In this document: one piece after another, positions 1 to 8,409 of the stretch
Layout: the number at the start of each line of letters is the position of its first letter
How positions within the stretch are numbered: the first letter of the stretch is position 1
Assembly: GCF_000305935.1 (NCBI RefSeq)
Contig: NC_018870.1
Span: 1,776,001-1,840,000 of the forward strand
From: Thermacetogenium phaeum DSM 12270
GTDB lineage: Bacteria > Bacillota > DSM-12270 > Thermacetogeniales > Thermacetogeniaceae
DNA: 64,000 bases
Direction: 5' to 3'
Notes under the pieces: model-generated
The model's input: only the letters and a program-made list of their open reading frames with translations
Told to the model about the DNA's origin: nothing
Databases searched by the model: none
Made by a program: the position numbers and the translations under genes

Positions 1-4
1 ACGA

Positions 5-1795
5 TTGGTATACGTATTGCTTTTACTGGTGGTACTTCTTTCCGGTTGTGCGCTATGGCAATCCGACAAAGCAACCGTTACTGGTCCTTTGATAAAAGTG
101 ATCTCCGCTGATCTGCCGCTGGAGTGGCGCCGGGCTACAGGTAGGTTGGTAGACTCGGCCTGGGTTTGCGGGTCAGGGGAAGCAGGTTACGCAGAACCGC
201 CCGTGGTTCCAATCGGTCAAGTGACCAAAGAGAAGCTTTACGCCTCAGCTTGGACGGCCGCGTTGTTGCACCAGGCAAACGAAACAGTCAGTCCTGACGT
301 TCTAGCCCTTCTCGACCCATGGCTCGATCAACTGGTGCAGCAGGAGTTTACCGTATCCGATGGTTATCCAAAGCTCCATAATTTATATTTATACTACCTG
401 CTTCGGACGAGCCTGGGAAAGACTGTAGATAAGGCGGTTTGCTTGAGAGAGTTGCTAAAACTCCGACATACCAACGGACTCTACAGTTGGGATGAGGGAA
501 CAGCCCCGGAACTTGATGCCACTCAGGTGGCAGCCAATCTGCTTGTTTTCTTAAACGCGCCAGAAGAGGCACTTTCCCCCACCCGCCGGGCGCTGCAGAC
601 TCTTCTGAACTCCGAGTGGACGGCTGCACCGGATTCGAAGACAGCTCTTATGAAGCAAGGTGGACCATTGATACTGGCTGCCTATCGACTGCACGTACCT
701 TTTGATCGTTCTCAAGCACGCGCTTTTGTTGCCGAATGGACAACCAAAACTCTGGAGCAGATCGGAAATGATCCTTTCTCAATCGAAGTTCTTCTCCAGT
801 TAGCCGAACTTCATCAGGCAGTCGGCTCGCGGTTGACTCTCCCCTTGATGTTAATACAAGAAATCACATCAAAGCGTGGTATTGACGGAGGGTTTTCTAT
901 TCAGCCTGATCAAGGGTTAGAACCTCAATACACCTTTAAGGTTCAGAAACTCCTCTTGCTGGTCGCCGGAATCCCCCCTGAACCAACCGCTGCCCGCAAA
1001 GCGGCTCAACGGTTTCGCGGCGATAGTTGGTATACAACTGGGCCGTCCCGGCCAGATATCTTAGATACCTATTATGGTCTGGCAGTCAGCCGCCTTCTCA
1101 ACATAAAGGTGCCCAAAGAATCCTTGGTGGCAAAATTTCTGCAGGTGCGGTTAGAGCAGCTGACTGCTTCTCCACCTGACCCAAAATCGGTGCGTAAGTC
1201 TGCTGCAGAAATATACTATATCCTCGCTTCGCGGGAACTTCTGGACCAACCGTTTATGGTATCCGGTCGAGTGAGTTCCTGGATCAAAGAGGCCTTGTAC
1301 TGTGCTGTCGATGAGGGTTCCGTGGCTGACTTTCGCGACCTTGGGCATCTAACGGGTGCTGCCGCATTGTTGCAGATCAAAATAAAAAAGTCATTGCAGA
1401 CGAAAATCACCTCCCTCATGCTCCGACCGGAGCACCTGAACGGCGATGAACTAAACAATGCTTTCTGGATTGCCCAGATAACCAGGGCGCTGGGCCTACC
1501 TCCCGATAAGTTGCGTCAGGCTCCTTCCGTAGCTACTACGTTAAGTGTGAAGGATGAAGGGGGAGGATTTCGCCATGCATCGAGCGCTCCTTTTCCTGAC
1601 CTCTATTCCACTTACAAGACCTTAGAGGTTTTTAGGACCTTCGCTCCCAATCGGGCCAAGGGGGTGTTGCCCCGGGTAAAGGACTACGTTCGCTCCTGTC
1701 TCGATCCGAAAGGTGGAATTGTAGCGGCTCCCGGCCTTTCTCCAACGTTACGCAGCACATTCGAAGGTCTAACCCTGCTATCTCTTGAGCTATAA
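5..1795 (+). CDS. Predicted lipoprotein with alpha/alpha-toroid (terpene-cyclase/prenyltransferase-like) repeats
   Basis: The reading frame is open to the window edge and the first usable start is a TTG at 5, so the true start may lie outside. Residues 1-15 form a hydrophobic signal ending in the lipobox LLSGC, so the protein should be lipid-anchored outside the membrane. The mature part is about 580 residues, largely helical, with recurring Gly-Gly-Phe/Gly-Gly-Ile blocks each followed by a Thr-containing helix (GGFSIQPDQG near 298, GGGFRHASS near 518, GGIVAAPG near 572, and a related NGLYSWDEG near 156). This spacing resembles the alpha/alpha barrel repeats of squalene cyclases and protein prenyltransferases. 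No catalytic Asp cluster is evident, so an enzyme activity is not claimed. No neighbour suggests a pathway. Confidence 0.6.
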   Translation: MVYVLLLLVVLLSGCALWQSDKATVTGPLIKVISADLPLEWRRATGRLVDSAWVCGSGEAGYAEPPVVPIGQVTKEKLYASAWTAALLHQANETVSPDVLALLDPWLDQLVQQEFTVSDGYPKLHNLYLYYLLRTSLGKTVDKAVCLRELLKLRHTNGLYSWDEGTAPELDATQVAANLLVFLNAPEEALSPTRRALQTLLNSEWTAAPDSKTALMKQGGPLILAAYRLHVPFDRSQARAFVAEWTTKTLEQIGNDPFSIEVLLQLAELHQAVGSRLTLPLMLIQEITSKRGIDGGFSIQPDQGLEPQYTFKVQKLLLLVAGIPPEPTAARKAAQRFRGDSWYTTGPSRPDILDTYYGLAVSRLLNIKVPKESLVAKFLQVRLEQLTASPPDPKSVRKSAAEIYYILASRELLDQPFMVSGRVSSWIKEALYCAVDEGSVADFRDLGHLTGAAALLQIKIKKSLQTKITSLMLRPEHLNGDELNNAFWIAQITRALGLPPDKLRQAPSVATTLSVKDEGGGFRHASSAPFPDLYSTYKTLEVFRTFAPNRAKGVLPRVKDYVRSCLDPKGGIVAAPGLSPTLRSTFEGLTLLSLEL

Positions 1796-2040
1796 ACCAT
1801 CGCTTGTTTTAGTCATCAACCTAGGAAAGTGCCGCCGCGGGTGGTGTTATCGTAATTCCAAATTCCCATGTAATGATGATTGTAAAGAATGATACTATTG
1901 AAAGGCTTTTCAGTGCTCACACGATTGACCGGTTGAAATACTCTTATGCAAAAATACGTCCTGCGAATATTATATTCGATATTCCGCGTGTCAGAATATT
2001 CCATTTCCTATTATTTTATCGTAGACAATTAAAAACTCAT
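1796..2040. other. AT-rich intergenic stretch, no gene seen
   Basis: Between the lipoprotein gene and the transposase remnant I see only AT-rich sequence. Short open frames on both strands here have no ribosome-binding site and no protein-like composition. The right part may be the end of the damaged insertion sequence that follows. Confidence 0.5.
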
Positions 2041-2043
2041 TTA

Positions 2044-3106
2044 TCACGCCCCTGGATACCAGGGCAGTGGCTTAAGGTAGACATCCACAGGCTCATATCC
2101 GGCCCACCTCACCATGTTTAAAGCCTGCTCATTTTGATTACGGGGGAAATAGCGTTTCCCGTTGACGATAACCACCACGATAAGGCTTAAGATCTCCATA
2201 ATAGTCTTGATTGAAGGCCGGTCGGTCTTCTTCTTGCCCGGCAGCAGCACATATTGCTTGTTCTTTTTCAAACTCTTGCGTACCCGGTACTCCAGGTAGG
2301 AAGCAATTAGAAGCACCAGGATAAAAACATAACCGAGCGCCTGGACGCGGTTGGGTTTTTCCAGGTAGACAGGGCCGAGGTAGACCGGGCTCTTCAAGAA
2401 CCGGAACCTGGTCTCTATCGAATTCTGGTTTTTGTACTCCTGGAGAATCCTGCGGTCATCCCAATTTTGCTTGTCCTTGACATTGGTAATCAGGACAAAG
2501 GTTGACTCTTTTTGGCGTAGATGCTCATAACACTCCTGTTTCATCTCTCCAATTTGCCATTGACACCGGTAAGTAACAAAGACTTCCGGTTGTTCCCCCT
2601 TCCGGGGGCGGCCCTTGCCGGAATAGGAACGCTTTTCTTCAAGTTTTATTTCGCCCTGAGTTGCAAATCCCATTGCTTCGGCCTTTTCCTGCAGACTTTT
2701 GAGGGCTGCTTCAGCATCGGGTATACAGGCAAACCTTTGCCGGGCCAGTTCTTTCGCAAACTTTTTCAGTTCTTCTTTTTGCTTGGCAATGCGCTGCTTC
2801 AGTGTTTTTTCCTTTTTCGCCTCCAGTACCGAGGAGTGCACCACCACAAAATCATATTTCCTGCCGTCAAGTAGCATGTTCAAACCGCTTAAGACAAATC
2901 TTCTGCGATTTGCTTCGGCGCTGCTCCTGCTCGTAGCAGCGACGGGAGCAAGCACCACTTGCTGGTTCCACTGGTATCAGCCGAAAGTGCCGGAAAAAGG
3001 ATGATCGATAATTTTCTTCAGGGTCATAAAAAGAGCGATCTCCGGTGAACCAGTAGGCCATCAACCAACTTTTCATTGGAGGTGAGTGCTCTTCCTTTGC
3101 AGGCAA
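2044..3106 (-). pseudogene. Broken IS1634-like (IS4 superfamily) transposase
   Basis: The frame from 2958 down to 2044 encodes the C-terminal part of a DDE transposase of the IS1634/IS4 type: a Lys-rich helical insertion, then the catalytic Glu region (YKNQNSIETRFRFLKSP) and the usual hydrophobic helix LGYVFILVLLIASYLEYRV. There is no start codon with a ribosome site, and the N-terminal half with the first two catalytic Asp residues is missing. A related stretch continues in another frame to about 3106, so the gene is both truncated and frameshifted. A second piece of the same element lies at 4539-4630. It is not closely related to the intact IS1634-family element at 18.2-20.1 kb. Confidence 0.8.
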
Positions 3107-3272
3107 GGGTGCAGATAGCTTTATTTTAGCCTAACGCTCGACTTAGTAAAGGAAGGCCACCTGGAGTTTTGGTCAGAGGAGGTGGTGGATAATAGAGTAA
3201 AGCCTTACGGAAAAGAGGCCGCAGCAAGAAGGTAGACTTTGGCAACGAATTTCAGTGAGATAAGCTAGTTCG

Positions 3273-4157
3273 ATGCATAAACCCTTTAGGTTGCTAAATA
3301 AATATAGGCGCTTGCAAAACTTAGAGGGAGGTAGAAGCCATAAAAAAAGTATTTCAATTCTTGTGGTTGTTTGTTTACTTTTATCATTAGCTGTCCCGGT
3401 TGCCTATTCTCACAATGTTTCGTCTAGTAGAGATAATCTAAGCCCCTGGGATATTCTACTGCAAAATAATGCTGATAACGTCTTGCCGTTAGACGAAGGC
3501 ATTAAAGAATTTAATAAAAATAAAGCAATTGCTGACCAACAAAAAGCCGAAGCAGAAGATAAGGCTTTACAAGAAATACTCCAAAGGGCAAAAGCTTTCC
3601 CGATTTCTTCTGATGCTCCCGGTACAGTTTCTCCGGCCGCTACCCAGATAAAGTATTGGACGTGGTTTCCTTATAGGAGCCAATCAAAAGGGGGCTCGGG
3701 AGTTGGTTGGAGTAATGCCTATTGGCCCTCAATAGGAACTATCTATAATGGCTCAAGAGCAGAAATATATGGTTCATTTTGGGCAAAGGCATGGGGATAT
3801 GACTATTATATTCCATCTACAACTGGAAACTATTCCATTATAACTGATTTCAACGTTACAGGAAGCATTTGGAGCGGGAGTTCGTTGGCGGTAAGAGTCA
3901 AAGTTGCCGATACTACTAATGGTCAAACCATAACAAGAACCATTTTCAATCCCACTTCCGGATATTTTGATAACCAGCGTGTAACTTCCACAGAACAGTT
4001 TTATCTATATGCGGGGCATAGGTATTCATTTATGTTTGAAACCGAAACTAATGCAGGTGCTGTTGTCTCCGCTACCATGGCTGATTTTTACTCTAAAGAA
4101 TTCGATGGCACCCAGAGAAAAATTGTCTTTAATTCAATGGGCTTATATCGCAACTAA
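3273..4157 (+). CDS. Secreted protein of unknown function
   Basis: The 294-residue product has a basic N-terminus and a hydrophobic segment at about residues 25-45 (SILVVVCLLLSLAVPVAYS), typical of a signal peptide with cleavage near the AYS-H junction. A charged helical stretch (about 75-110) is followed by a Trp/Tyr/Gly/Ser-rich, probably beta-rich domain of about 180 residues with no cysteine. I do not recognise the family. The ATG at 3273 has only a weak ribosome site; a strong AGGGAGGT at 3325-3332 is not followed by a standard start in this frame, so the start is uncertain. It is followed at once by the broken two-helix membrane-protein gene and a terminator, and lies in an AT-richer patch between transposase pieces, suggesting acquired DNA. 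Confidence 0.6.
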   Translation: MHKPFRLLNKYRRLQNLEGGRSHKKSISILVVVCLLLSLAVPVAYSHNVSSSRDNLSPWDILLQNNADNVLPLDEGIKEFNKNKAIADQQKAEAEDKALQEILQRAKAFPISSDAPGTVSPAATQIKYWTWFPYRSQSKGGSGVGWSNAYWPSIGTIYNGSRAEIYGSFWAKAWGYDYYIPSTTGNYSIITDFNVTGSIWSGSSLAVRVKVADTTNGQTITRTIFNPTSGYFDNQRVTSTEQFYLYAGHRYSFMFETETNAGAVVSATMADFYSKEFDGTQRKIVFNSMGLYRN

Positions 4158-4166
4158 GGTGAGAAG

Positions 4167-4432
4167 ATGGATTATCAGATTCTTTTAAGCCTATTGTTAT
4201 TAGCTGGTTTGTCTACTATTTCCGTCAAGCTTTTACTTCACAAAAAAATAAAGCCAGAATCGTTGACCTGTTGGTGGTAGGCATCATCCTCTTTATGAGT
4301 CCAAAAATCCATGTTTATATTAAAACCGACCCCCTAATGATTGCCGGAATATTGGTATTTGCTTACGCATGGGGAATCTTAATTATTGAAAAATTCTGGG
4401 AAGGCTATAAAGAAAATGAGAAAAATCGGTAA
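4167..4432 (+). pseudogene. Small two-helix membrane protein, frameshifted at an A7 tract
   Basis: An ATG at 4167, with AAGGTGAG 5 bases upstream, starts a 37-codon frame whose product is a hydrophobic helix plus HKK, ending at TAG 4280. From about 4244 the frame one base back encodes a continuous membrane-protein-like sequence (ARIVDLLVVGIILFM, then GILVFAYAWGILIIEKFW) ending at TAA 4430-4432. The two halves meet at a run of seven A within CACAAAAAAATAA. Joined they would give a protein of about 88 residues with two or three membrane helices and a charged tail. This is most simply an indel in a homopolymer; a sequencing error or ribosomal slippage is possible. It directly follows the secreted-protein gene, so the two may form one unit. 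Confidence 0.55.
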
Positions 4433-4460
4433 GGAGGGGGTTGCTGGCCCCTCCTCTTCT
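4431..4460 (+). terminator. Rho-independent terminator
   Basis: GGAGGGG and CCCCTCC (4433-4439 / 4448-4454) form a 7-bp G/C stem with a short loop, followed by a T-rich TCTTCTAT. It closes the unit 3273-4432. Confidence 0.65.
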
Positions 4461-4538
4461 ATCCCCGTATGTAACGTTCAGTACACGGTGATTTACTCTG
4501 CCCGACAAATTGGTGTCTAATTTCTAGGGTATATTCAA

Positions 4539-4630
4539 CTGCTCCTGCTCGTAGCGGCAACTGGAGTAAGCACTACTTGCTGGTTCCACTGGTATCAGCC
4601 GAAACTGCCGGAAAAGGGATAACGGATATT
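4539..4630 (-). mobile_element. Fragment of the same IS1634-like transposase as at 2044-3106
   Basis: About 90 bases starting CTGCTCCTGCTCGTAGC match 2921-3012 with roughly 88 percent identity by eye, in the same orientation, and then diverge. This is an isolated internal piece of the transposase, not an element end. It leaves the secreted-protein unit at 3.1-4.5 kb bracketed by two pieces of one insertion sequence. Confidence 0.8.
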
Positions 4631-4694
4631 CTTGAAGGATAAAGGAAGCTTGGCAGGCAAGCTAAAACGAAAAAAGAAAAGGTGGGGGATTAAA

Positions 4695-5201
4695 ATGGAA
4701 AAAAGTTTAAAAGTAGTTTTCTTATGTTTTTCGACCGTGTTCATATTTTTAGCAGCTTCTTTTTGCGTAAATATAAGCGCGCAGGCAGCCGAGGAAATAA
4801 GTGGCTACAATCGTTTTAGTCATAATGCTTATTCTTTTGATTGGGGATGGAAGACATTTAACTATCATGTTAGTTACTATGCTTTAGCAATTACCGGAGG
4901 TAATAATGCCTATAAAGCGGTAGCTAATCAAGACGTACATGCCTACAAAATTCCGGCAGATGGGATTTGGCCTCCTTCAGTAGGAAATGGCATGGTTAAT
5001 CTTTACTATGTTTATCTCCTTGATACAAACAATACTGTAAAGGCCAGTCAGAGTGGACAAATCTGGAGCAACGGCTTGCACTGGCCTAGAATGCTTCCTC
5101 CGGGAACCCTTTCGCTTTTGGAAAAACATTGTTACGATTTATTAAAAGGGATTCCAGCTGGTACCACAAGGATCTGCTCAAAAGAGCTGTCCAGAGCCTG
5201 A
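4695..5201 (+). CDS. Small secreted protein, unknown; C-terminus probably disrupted
   Basis: The start is taken as the ATG at 4695 because GGTGGGGG lies 5-12 bases upstream and the frame then opens with a classic signal peptide (MEKSLKVVFLCFSTVFIFLA, cleavage near AQA-AEE at about residue 32). Upstream in-frame codons to 4632 encode a Lys/Arg-rich stretch with no ribosome site. The mature part is Trp/Tyr/Asn-rich like the secreted protein at 3273 but not clearly homologous. From about residue 140 the frame overlaps another coding frame (5090 onward), so the last 25-30 residues may be out of frame sequence from a fusion or indel. Family unknown. Confidence 0.5.
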   Translation: MEKSLKVVFLCFSTVFIFLAASFCVNISAQAAEEISGYNRFSHNAYSFDWGWKTFNYHVSYYALAITGGNNAYKAVANQDVHAYKIPADGIWPPSVGNGMVNLYYVYLLDTNNTVKASQSGQIWSNGLHWPRMLPPGTLSLLEKHCYDLLKGIPAGTTRICSKELSRA

Positions 5202-5764
5202 AGAATATAGAACAGCCAACTGACCAGGTCGCTGCTTGGATTGAGGCAGTGCCTCTTACAGTTGGCGAACTGGAGTTCAGAAAAGGCTTAGCTGCATCTT
5301 CCGGCCCTGTACTTGAAAAACGCGCCGTTAACGTTCTGTTTGAAGAAAAAGTTCTCCTGAACGAAGCCCTAAAGAGAAAAATGCTTCACACTCCAGAAGA
5401 AGTCGACGCATACCTGGCCTGGGAAAAGAAAGAATACCAGACAAACCCGGAGTACCGCGCGGGAGTGGATCTGATGATCAAGGAATGGAGGCTTTCCGAA
5501 ACCGAGTACTGGGAGGAATACGAGTGGTACAACGCCTTCCGGATCACCATGTGCGACAAACTGTACAAAGCTGTGATCAAAGAAGCAGAAGAGGCCGGGC
5601 AACTCCTGAAACCGGACAAAAGCGGAGTGATAACCCCTGAAATCCGGGAAGCAAGGGAATCCTACTGGAACCGCTACACCCTGGAACTCAAGAGAAAAGC
5701 AAACGTCTTGGTCGATCAGGATGTTGTGAAAGAACTGAAATTTGACTGGAATTTTCAGAGATGA
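5090..5764 (+). pseudogene. Foldase-like (SurA/PrsA N-domain) protein, N-terminally truncated
   Basis: From a TTG at 5129 (frame open from 5090) runs a 211-residue frame whose middle resembles the helical chaperone domain of SurA/PrsA-type foldases: AVPLTVGELEFRKGL, then VLFEEKVLLNEALKRKMLHT and PEEVDAYLAWEKKEYQTNPE. Such proteins normally begin with a signal peptide or lipobox; none is present, and the first bases overlap the end of the secreted-protein gene in another frame. No rotamase domain follows. I infer the 5' part was lost when the upstream DNA was joined here. It ends at TGA 5762-5764. Confidence 0.5.
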
Positions 5765-6039
5765 ATTGTCGCTCTAACGCCTTGGCGGCCTTCTTTAGAA
5801 CGCGAAAGGTTCTTTCCAAGTTAAGTCCGTTCCTACGACATCATCCTGGAGTCCGGAGACAGGGTTTTCTTGAGCAGGGAAAAGGAAAAGGAATTGCGGG
5901 AAAGATTCGCAATAAAATAGGGACACATCTCATTTCCCAGGCTTAGGCTTCCGGTTGAGGATTCCTAAACGGTAACCGTTACAGTAACCGTTGTTACAGT
6001 TGTTACAATGATTATTTTTATGTAGACAAAGCCCGTTCG
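5765..6039. other. Degraded region between the foldase remnant and the TnpB element
   Basis: No intact gene is seen. Bases 5831-5920 read as about 30 codons of a protein C-terminus (YDIILESGDRVFLSREKEKE, ending TAG 5918-5920) without a start, so a gene remnant is likely. At 5968-6008 the motif GTTACAGT/GTAACCGT/GTTACAA repeats several times as a small imperfect direct repeat of unknown meaning. Confidence 0.4.
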
Positions 6040-6193
6040 TGCACCATATAACCCGTTTGTGCCGCCTCAATGAATTGAGGGGCATCCTCAAGCGCGGGAT
6101 GGCAGCTTTCGCCGCAGGTTAGCCAGCATTCTCCGGATGATCCGGATCATCACCTTGGCCTTAAGGGGTGTCACACTCCCCTTTCTCGCAGGG
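6040..6193 (-). ncRNA. Possible right end and omega-RNA region of a TnpB element
   Basis: Downstream of the tnpB stop there is a small perfect hairpin CCTCAA/TTGAGG (6066-6081) and further G/C-rich self-complementary sequence. In IS200/IS605 elements the guide (omega) RNA overlaps the 3' end of tnpB and the right end, which is the geometry here. Assignment rests on position and folding only. Confidence 0.35.
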
Positions 6194-6718
6194 TCATGCC
6201 CCGAGAGCATCGAGCGCTCTAGCGGCTATGTTTATAGCTCCAACTCTGTCCGCATCAGACTGGTAGCCGCATTTCGTGCATTTGAACCAGCCCTGCTTCT
6301 TCCGATTGTAGCGGGAAACATTCCCGCACTTGGGGCATGTCTTAGAAGTCTCCTTGGGATCGACGTAGATTACGGGCACGCCTTGAAGCGCAGCTTTATA
6401 CTCGATGAACGAGGCCAGCTCCCGGAGGTTCCAGCCCGACATCATCCGGTTGAACTTCTTGGATCCTTTGGTCCGTTCCCGGATGCCCAGCAGGTTTTCC
6501 AATGCAATCGCCTTGCTTTCAGCTTTCGCGATCTCGACAATACGCCTGGAAATACAGTGGTTGATATACCGCACCCATCTTCGTTCACGACCTGCTTCTT
6601 TCTTGACACGGGACAGTCTCCCTACCCGCTGGAGCGCTTTCCGCCGTTCTGCCCAACGCTCTTTTCGCCACCTTATCTGGCGGCCATCAAAGAAGATGTT
6701 GTTGGACAGCACGGCCAT
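6194..6718 (-). pseudogene. tnpB: TnpB (IS200/IS605-type RNA-guided nuclease), 5'-truncated
   Basis: The 174-residue frame is the C-terminal half of TnpB: RuvC-II Glu in KAIALENLLGI (about residue 74), the four-cysteine zinc finger CPKCGN...CTKCGY (about 130-150), and the RuvC-III Asp in SDADRVGAINIAARAL. Full TnpB proteins are about 380-420 residues, so roughly 200 N-terminal residues are missing. In-frame codons upstream of the ATG read A-P-D-F-N-Q-G before a stop, so the first RuvC Asp may just be retained while the N-terminal RNA-binding part is lost. No tnpA is present. The break falls next to a tRNA gene. The gene should not be functional. Confidence 0.85.
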
Positions 6719-6770
6719 CCCTTGATTGAAATCAGGGGCATTCTGGCAGGAAATTTGTAAAATTGGCTAT

Positions 6771-6800
6771 AGGAAAAGGCTTCCAACCCCGGAAGCCTTG
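6771..6800 (-). terminator. Terminator of the tRNA pair
   Basis: On the minus strand AAGGCTTCC and GGAAGCCTT form a 9-bp stem with a 6-base loop followed by TTCC; it lies directly after the tRNA-Glu gene and ends the tRNA transcript. Confidence 0.7.
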
Positions 6801-6807
6801 ATTTTTC

Positions 6808-6883
6808 TGGTAGCCCTAACGGGACTCGAACCCGTGTCTCCACCTTGAGAGGGTGGTGTCCTAGACCGCTAGACGATAGGGCC
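6808..6883 (-). tRNA. tRNA-Glu (anticodon CTC), CCA encoded
   Basis: The minus strand folds as a complete cloverleaf: acceptor GGCCCTA/TAGGGCT, discriminator A and an encoded CCA (6808-6810). The anticodon stem CCACC/GGTGG holds the loop CTCTCAA, giving anticodon CTC, which reads GAG. The T arm with GTTCGAGTC is canonical. It follows the tRNA-Gln gene by 8 bases and is followed by a terminator. Confidence 0.93.
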
Positions 6884-6891
6884 CTGTTTTC

Positions 6892-6965
6892 TGGCTGCGG
6901 GACCAGGATTCGAACCTGGGCTAGATGATCCAGAGTCACCTGTGCTACCGCTACACCATCCCGCA
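6892..6965 (-). tRNA. tRNA-Gln (anticodon CTG), CCA encoded
   Basis: The acceptor TGCGGGA/TCCCGCA, discriminator G and encoded CCA (6892-6894) are intact. The anticodon stem GGTGA/TCATC carries the loop CTCTGGA, so the anticodon is CTG, reading CAG. The T stem CCAGG/CCTGG is intact. It is the first gene of a two-tRNA transcript with tRNA-Glu. Confidence 0.93.
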
Positions 6966-7010
6966 TCCTTTTACGCCTATAAGTATACGCGAATCTTTAC
7001 CTTTCGTCAA

Positions 7011-7019
7011 GGATTTACT
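7011..7019. repeat. Left target-site duplication of the ISL3 element
   Basis: GGATTTACT lies directly left of the element and is repeated at 8410-8418 directly right of it. Nine matching bases is one more than the 8 usual for ISL3; one may be chance. Confidence 0.8.
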
Positions 7020-8409
7020 GGCTCTATGTCAATAGTTGTGGGATCAAATTTTGGGGGCAACATCCCAAGAACATTTTCTTAATGAAATGGGTACGATTTC
7101 CAACCCGAAGCTTAAGCGTTTTAGCATTTTAATTAGGGTGTTTTTACCTTCTATATAACCATTAGTGTAACGCCGGCCTTGCTGGGTATAACTTACGAGG
7201 TTTAATATTTCTGACTTCCAGGACTTGATAGTACGAGCCCATACCCGTCCTTCTGCATTTTCAGCGCATTCTGCATTTATGAGCCAACGGCTTAAAGCAG
7301 CTTCTGCCTCCTCTACCCGGTCCATCTTTAGGATCTGTCTCAAATCTTCCTTTAGCTGGTACAATTCATAGAGGGACGGGTATTTATTCTTAATTTCCTC
7401 TAGCTTTTCTTGTTGTCTGGGAGTAAGTTTCTCTTTAGCTTTAATCAAAGGTAGACGAGGTATATTCTCCTTGCTTGCTTCTTGCTCTATCTTTCGTGCT
7501 TCATTTAAGCGACGGTTAGCGTCCTGGATTACATGGAAGGGGTCTACTATTATCTTGGCTGAAGGAAAGACTGTTTTGATTAACTTACGCCAAGAATCTT
7601 TCATGTCAATTACTACTGCCTCTACTTTAACCCCAGCTTTCTTGAGCCCCTCTAGGTAACCCTTTATAGTTGCCTTTTTATCATCCTCTAAAACAGTCAA
7701 AGGCCTCTTGTCCGGTTCCAATCTCCCTACCACACATACAAAATCATTCCCGCTAAAGGATAGCTCATCTAAGGTTAACACTATAGGCTCTTGAGTATCA
7801 TTCCAAGGAAGACTAGGCTGGATATACTTGTCCACTAATCTTATAACCCTACTAGGATTAAGGTTTAATAGTTGGGCCGCATAGGTAAAGCTCATCCTCT
7901 GGGCATAATAAACTACTGTCTGCACCCCTAATCTTGTAAATCTGGCCCAGGGGCTGGTACCCGGAGGACGAAGGGTATAAGTCTTATGACAACGGCAACA
8001 CTTATACCGTACAGGGACCCAGGATAGAATAATCCACCTCCCGTATAAAAAAGCGTGACGAATTTTTCTTTCTTTGGGCTTCCGGTTTTCCTTTAAAAAG
8101 CCATGCCTATGTAATTTGCCTTCGTTGCATACAGGACATACCTCTGGAGGGTCTATGGTTACCTTTAACACAATATCCCCTGGGTCGTGGGGTTCTTCTA
8201 AAACGGGCTGTAATATTTTCTCAAAATTCTCTTGTCCTTCGAGGATGAACGTGTTAATCTTATGCATAGGGGCACTCCTTTCTTGAAGGGTTTTGTTTGC
8301 TAGCATTCAATTTGGATGTGCCCCCGTTCTTTTCCTCCTACAACCAAAACGTGCCTTCCTCCTTGCTTAATTCCATCTACCCCTATCCCACACTTTTTAT
8401 TATAGAGCC
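7020..8409 (-). mobile_element. Intact ISL3-family insertion sequence
   Basis: The 1390-bp element is bounded by inverted ends GGCTCTAT-GTC-AA (left) and, read inwards from the right, GGCTCTATAATAAAAAG, both continuing to a GTGGGAT motif. It contains one transposase gene filling most of its length and is flanked by the identical 9-mer GGATTTACT. Intact ends, intact gene and matching target copies indicate a recent insertion downstream of the tRNA promoter side. Confidence 0.9.
7044..8267 (-). CDS. ISL3-family transposase
   Basis: The start is the ATG at 8267, which has AAGGAG 8 bases upstream; an extension to 8306 lacks a ribosome site. The 407-residue protein has the ISL3 layout: an N-terminal zinc ribbon (CPVCNEGKLHRHG, then CCRCHKTY), a helix-turn-helix region, then the DDE core with IVLTLDELSFSG, AVVIDMKDSWRKLI and IVDPFHVIQDANR, and the final Glu in YTNGYIEGKNTLIK. 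Length is normal for the family. It catalyses transposition of the 1.39-kb element. All recognised catalytic positions are present, so it is probably active. Confidence 0.92.
   Translation of the reverse strand: MHKINTFILEGQENFEKILQPVLEEPHDPGDIVLKVTIDPPEVCPVCNEGKLHRHGFLKENRKPKERKIRHAFLYGRWIILSWVPVRYKCCRCHKTYTLRPPGTSPWARFTRLGVQTVVYYAQRMSFTYAAQLLNLNPSRVIRLVDKYIQPSLPWNDTQEPIVLTLDELSFSGNDFVCVVGRLEPDKRPLTVLEDDKKATIKGYLEGLKKAGVKVEAVVIDMKDSWRKLIKTVFPSAKIIVDPFHVIQDANRRLNEARKIEQEASKENIPRLPLIKAKEKLTPRQQEKLEEIKNKYPSLYELYQLKEDLRQILKMDRVEEAEAALSRWLINAECAENAEGRVWARTIKSWKSEILNLVSYTQQGRRYTNGYIEGKNTLIKMLKRLSFGLEIVPISLRKCSWDVAPKI

Noticed and set aside
1873..2121. Plus-strand 82-codon frame
   Set aside because: It runs antisense into the transposase remnant, has no ribosome site and no protein-like features.
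4240..4255. Programmed ribosomal frameshift at the A7 tract
   Set aside because: The codon phasing (CAC AAA AAA ATA) does not give a standard X-XXY-YYZ heptamer for a -1 shift, and no downstream pseudoknot is evident. An indel is simpler.
5761..5946. Plus-strand 61-codon frame
   Set aside because: Arg/Lys/Phe-rich composition and no ribosome site; a different frame in the same bases carries a more protein-like C-terminal remnant.
5960..6010. CRISPR-like repeat
   Set aside because: The GTTACAGT/GTAACCGT repeats are too short, imperfect and without regular spacers. No CRISPR array was seen anywhere in the window.
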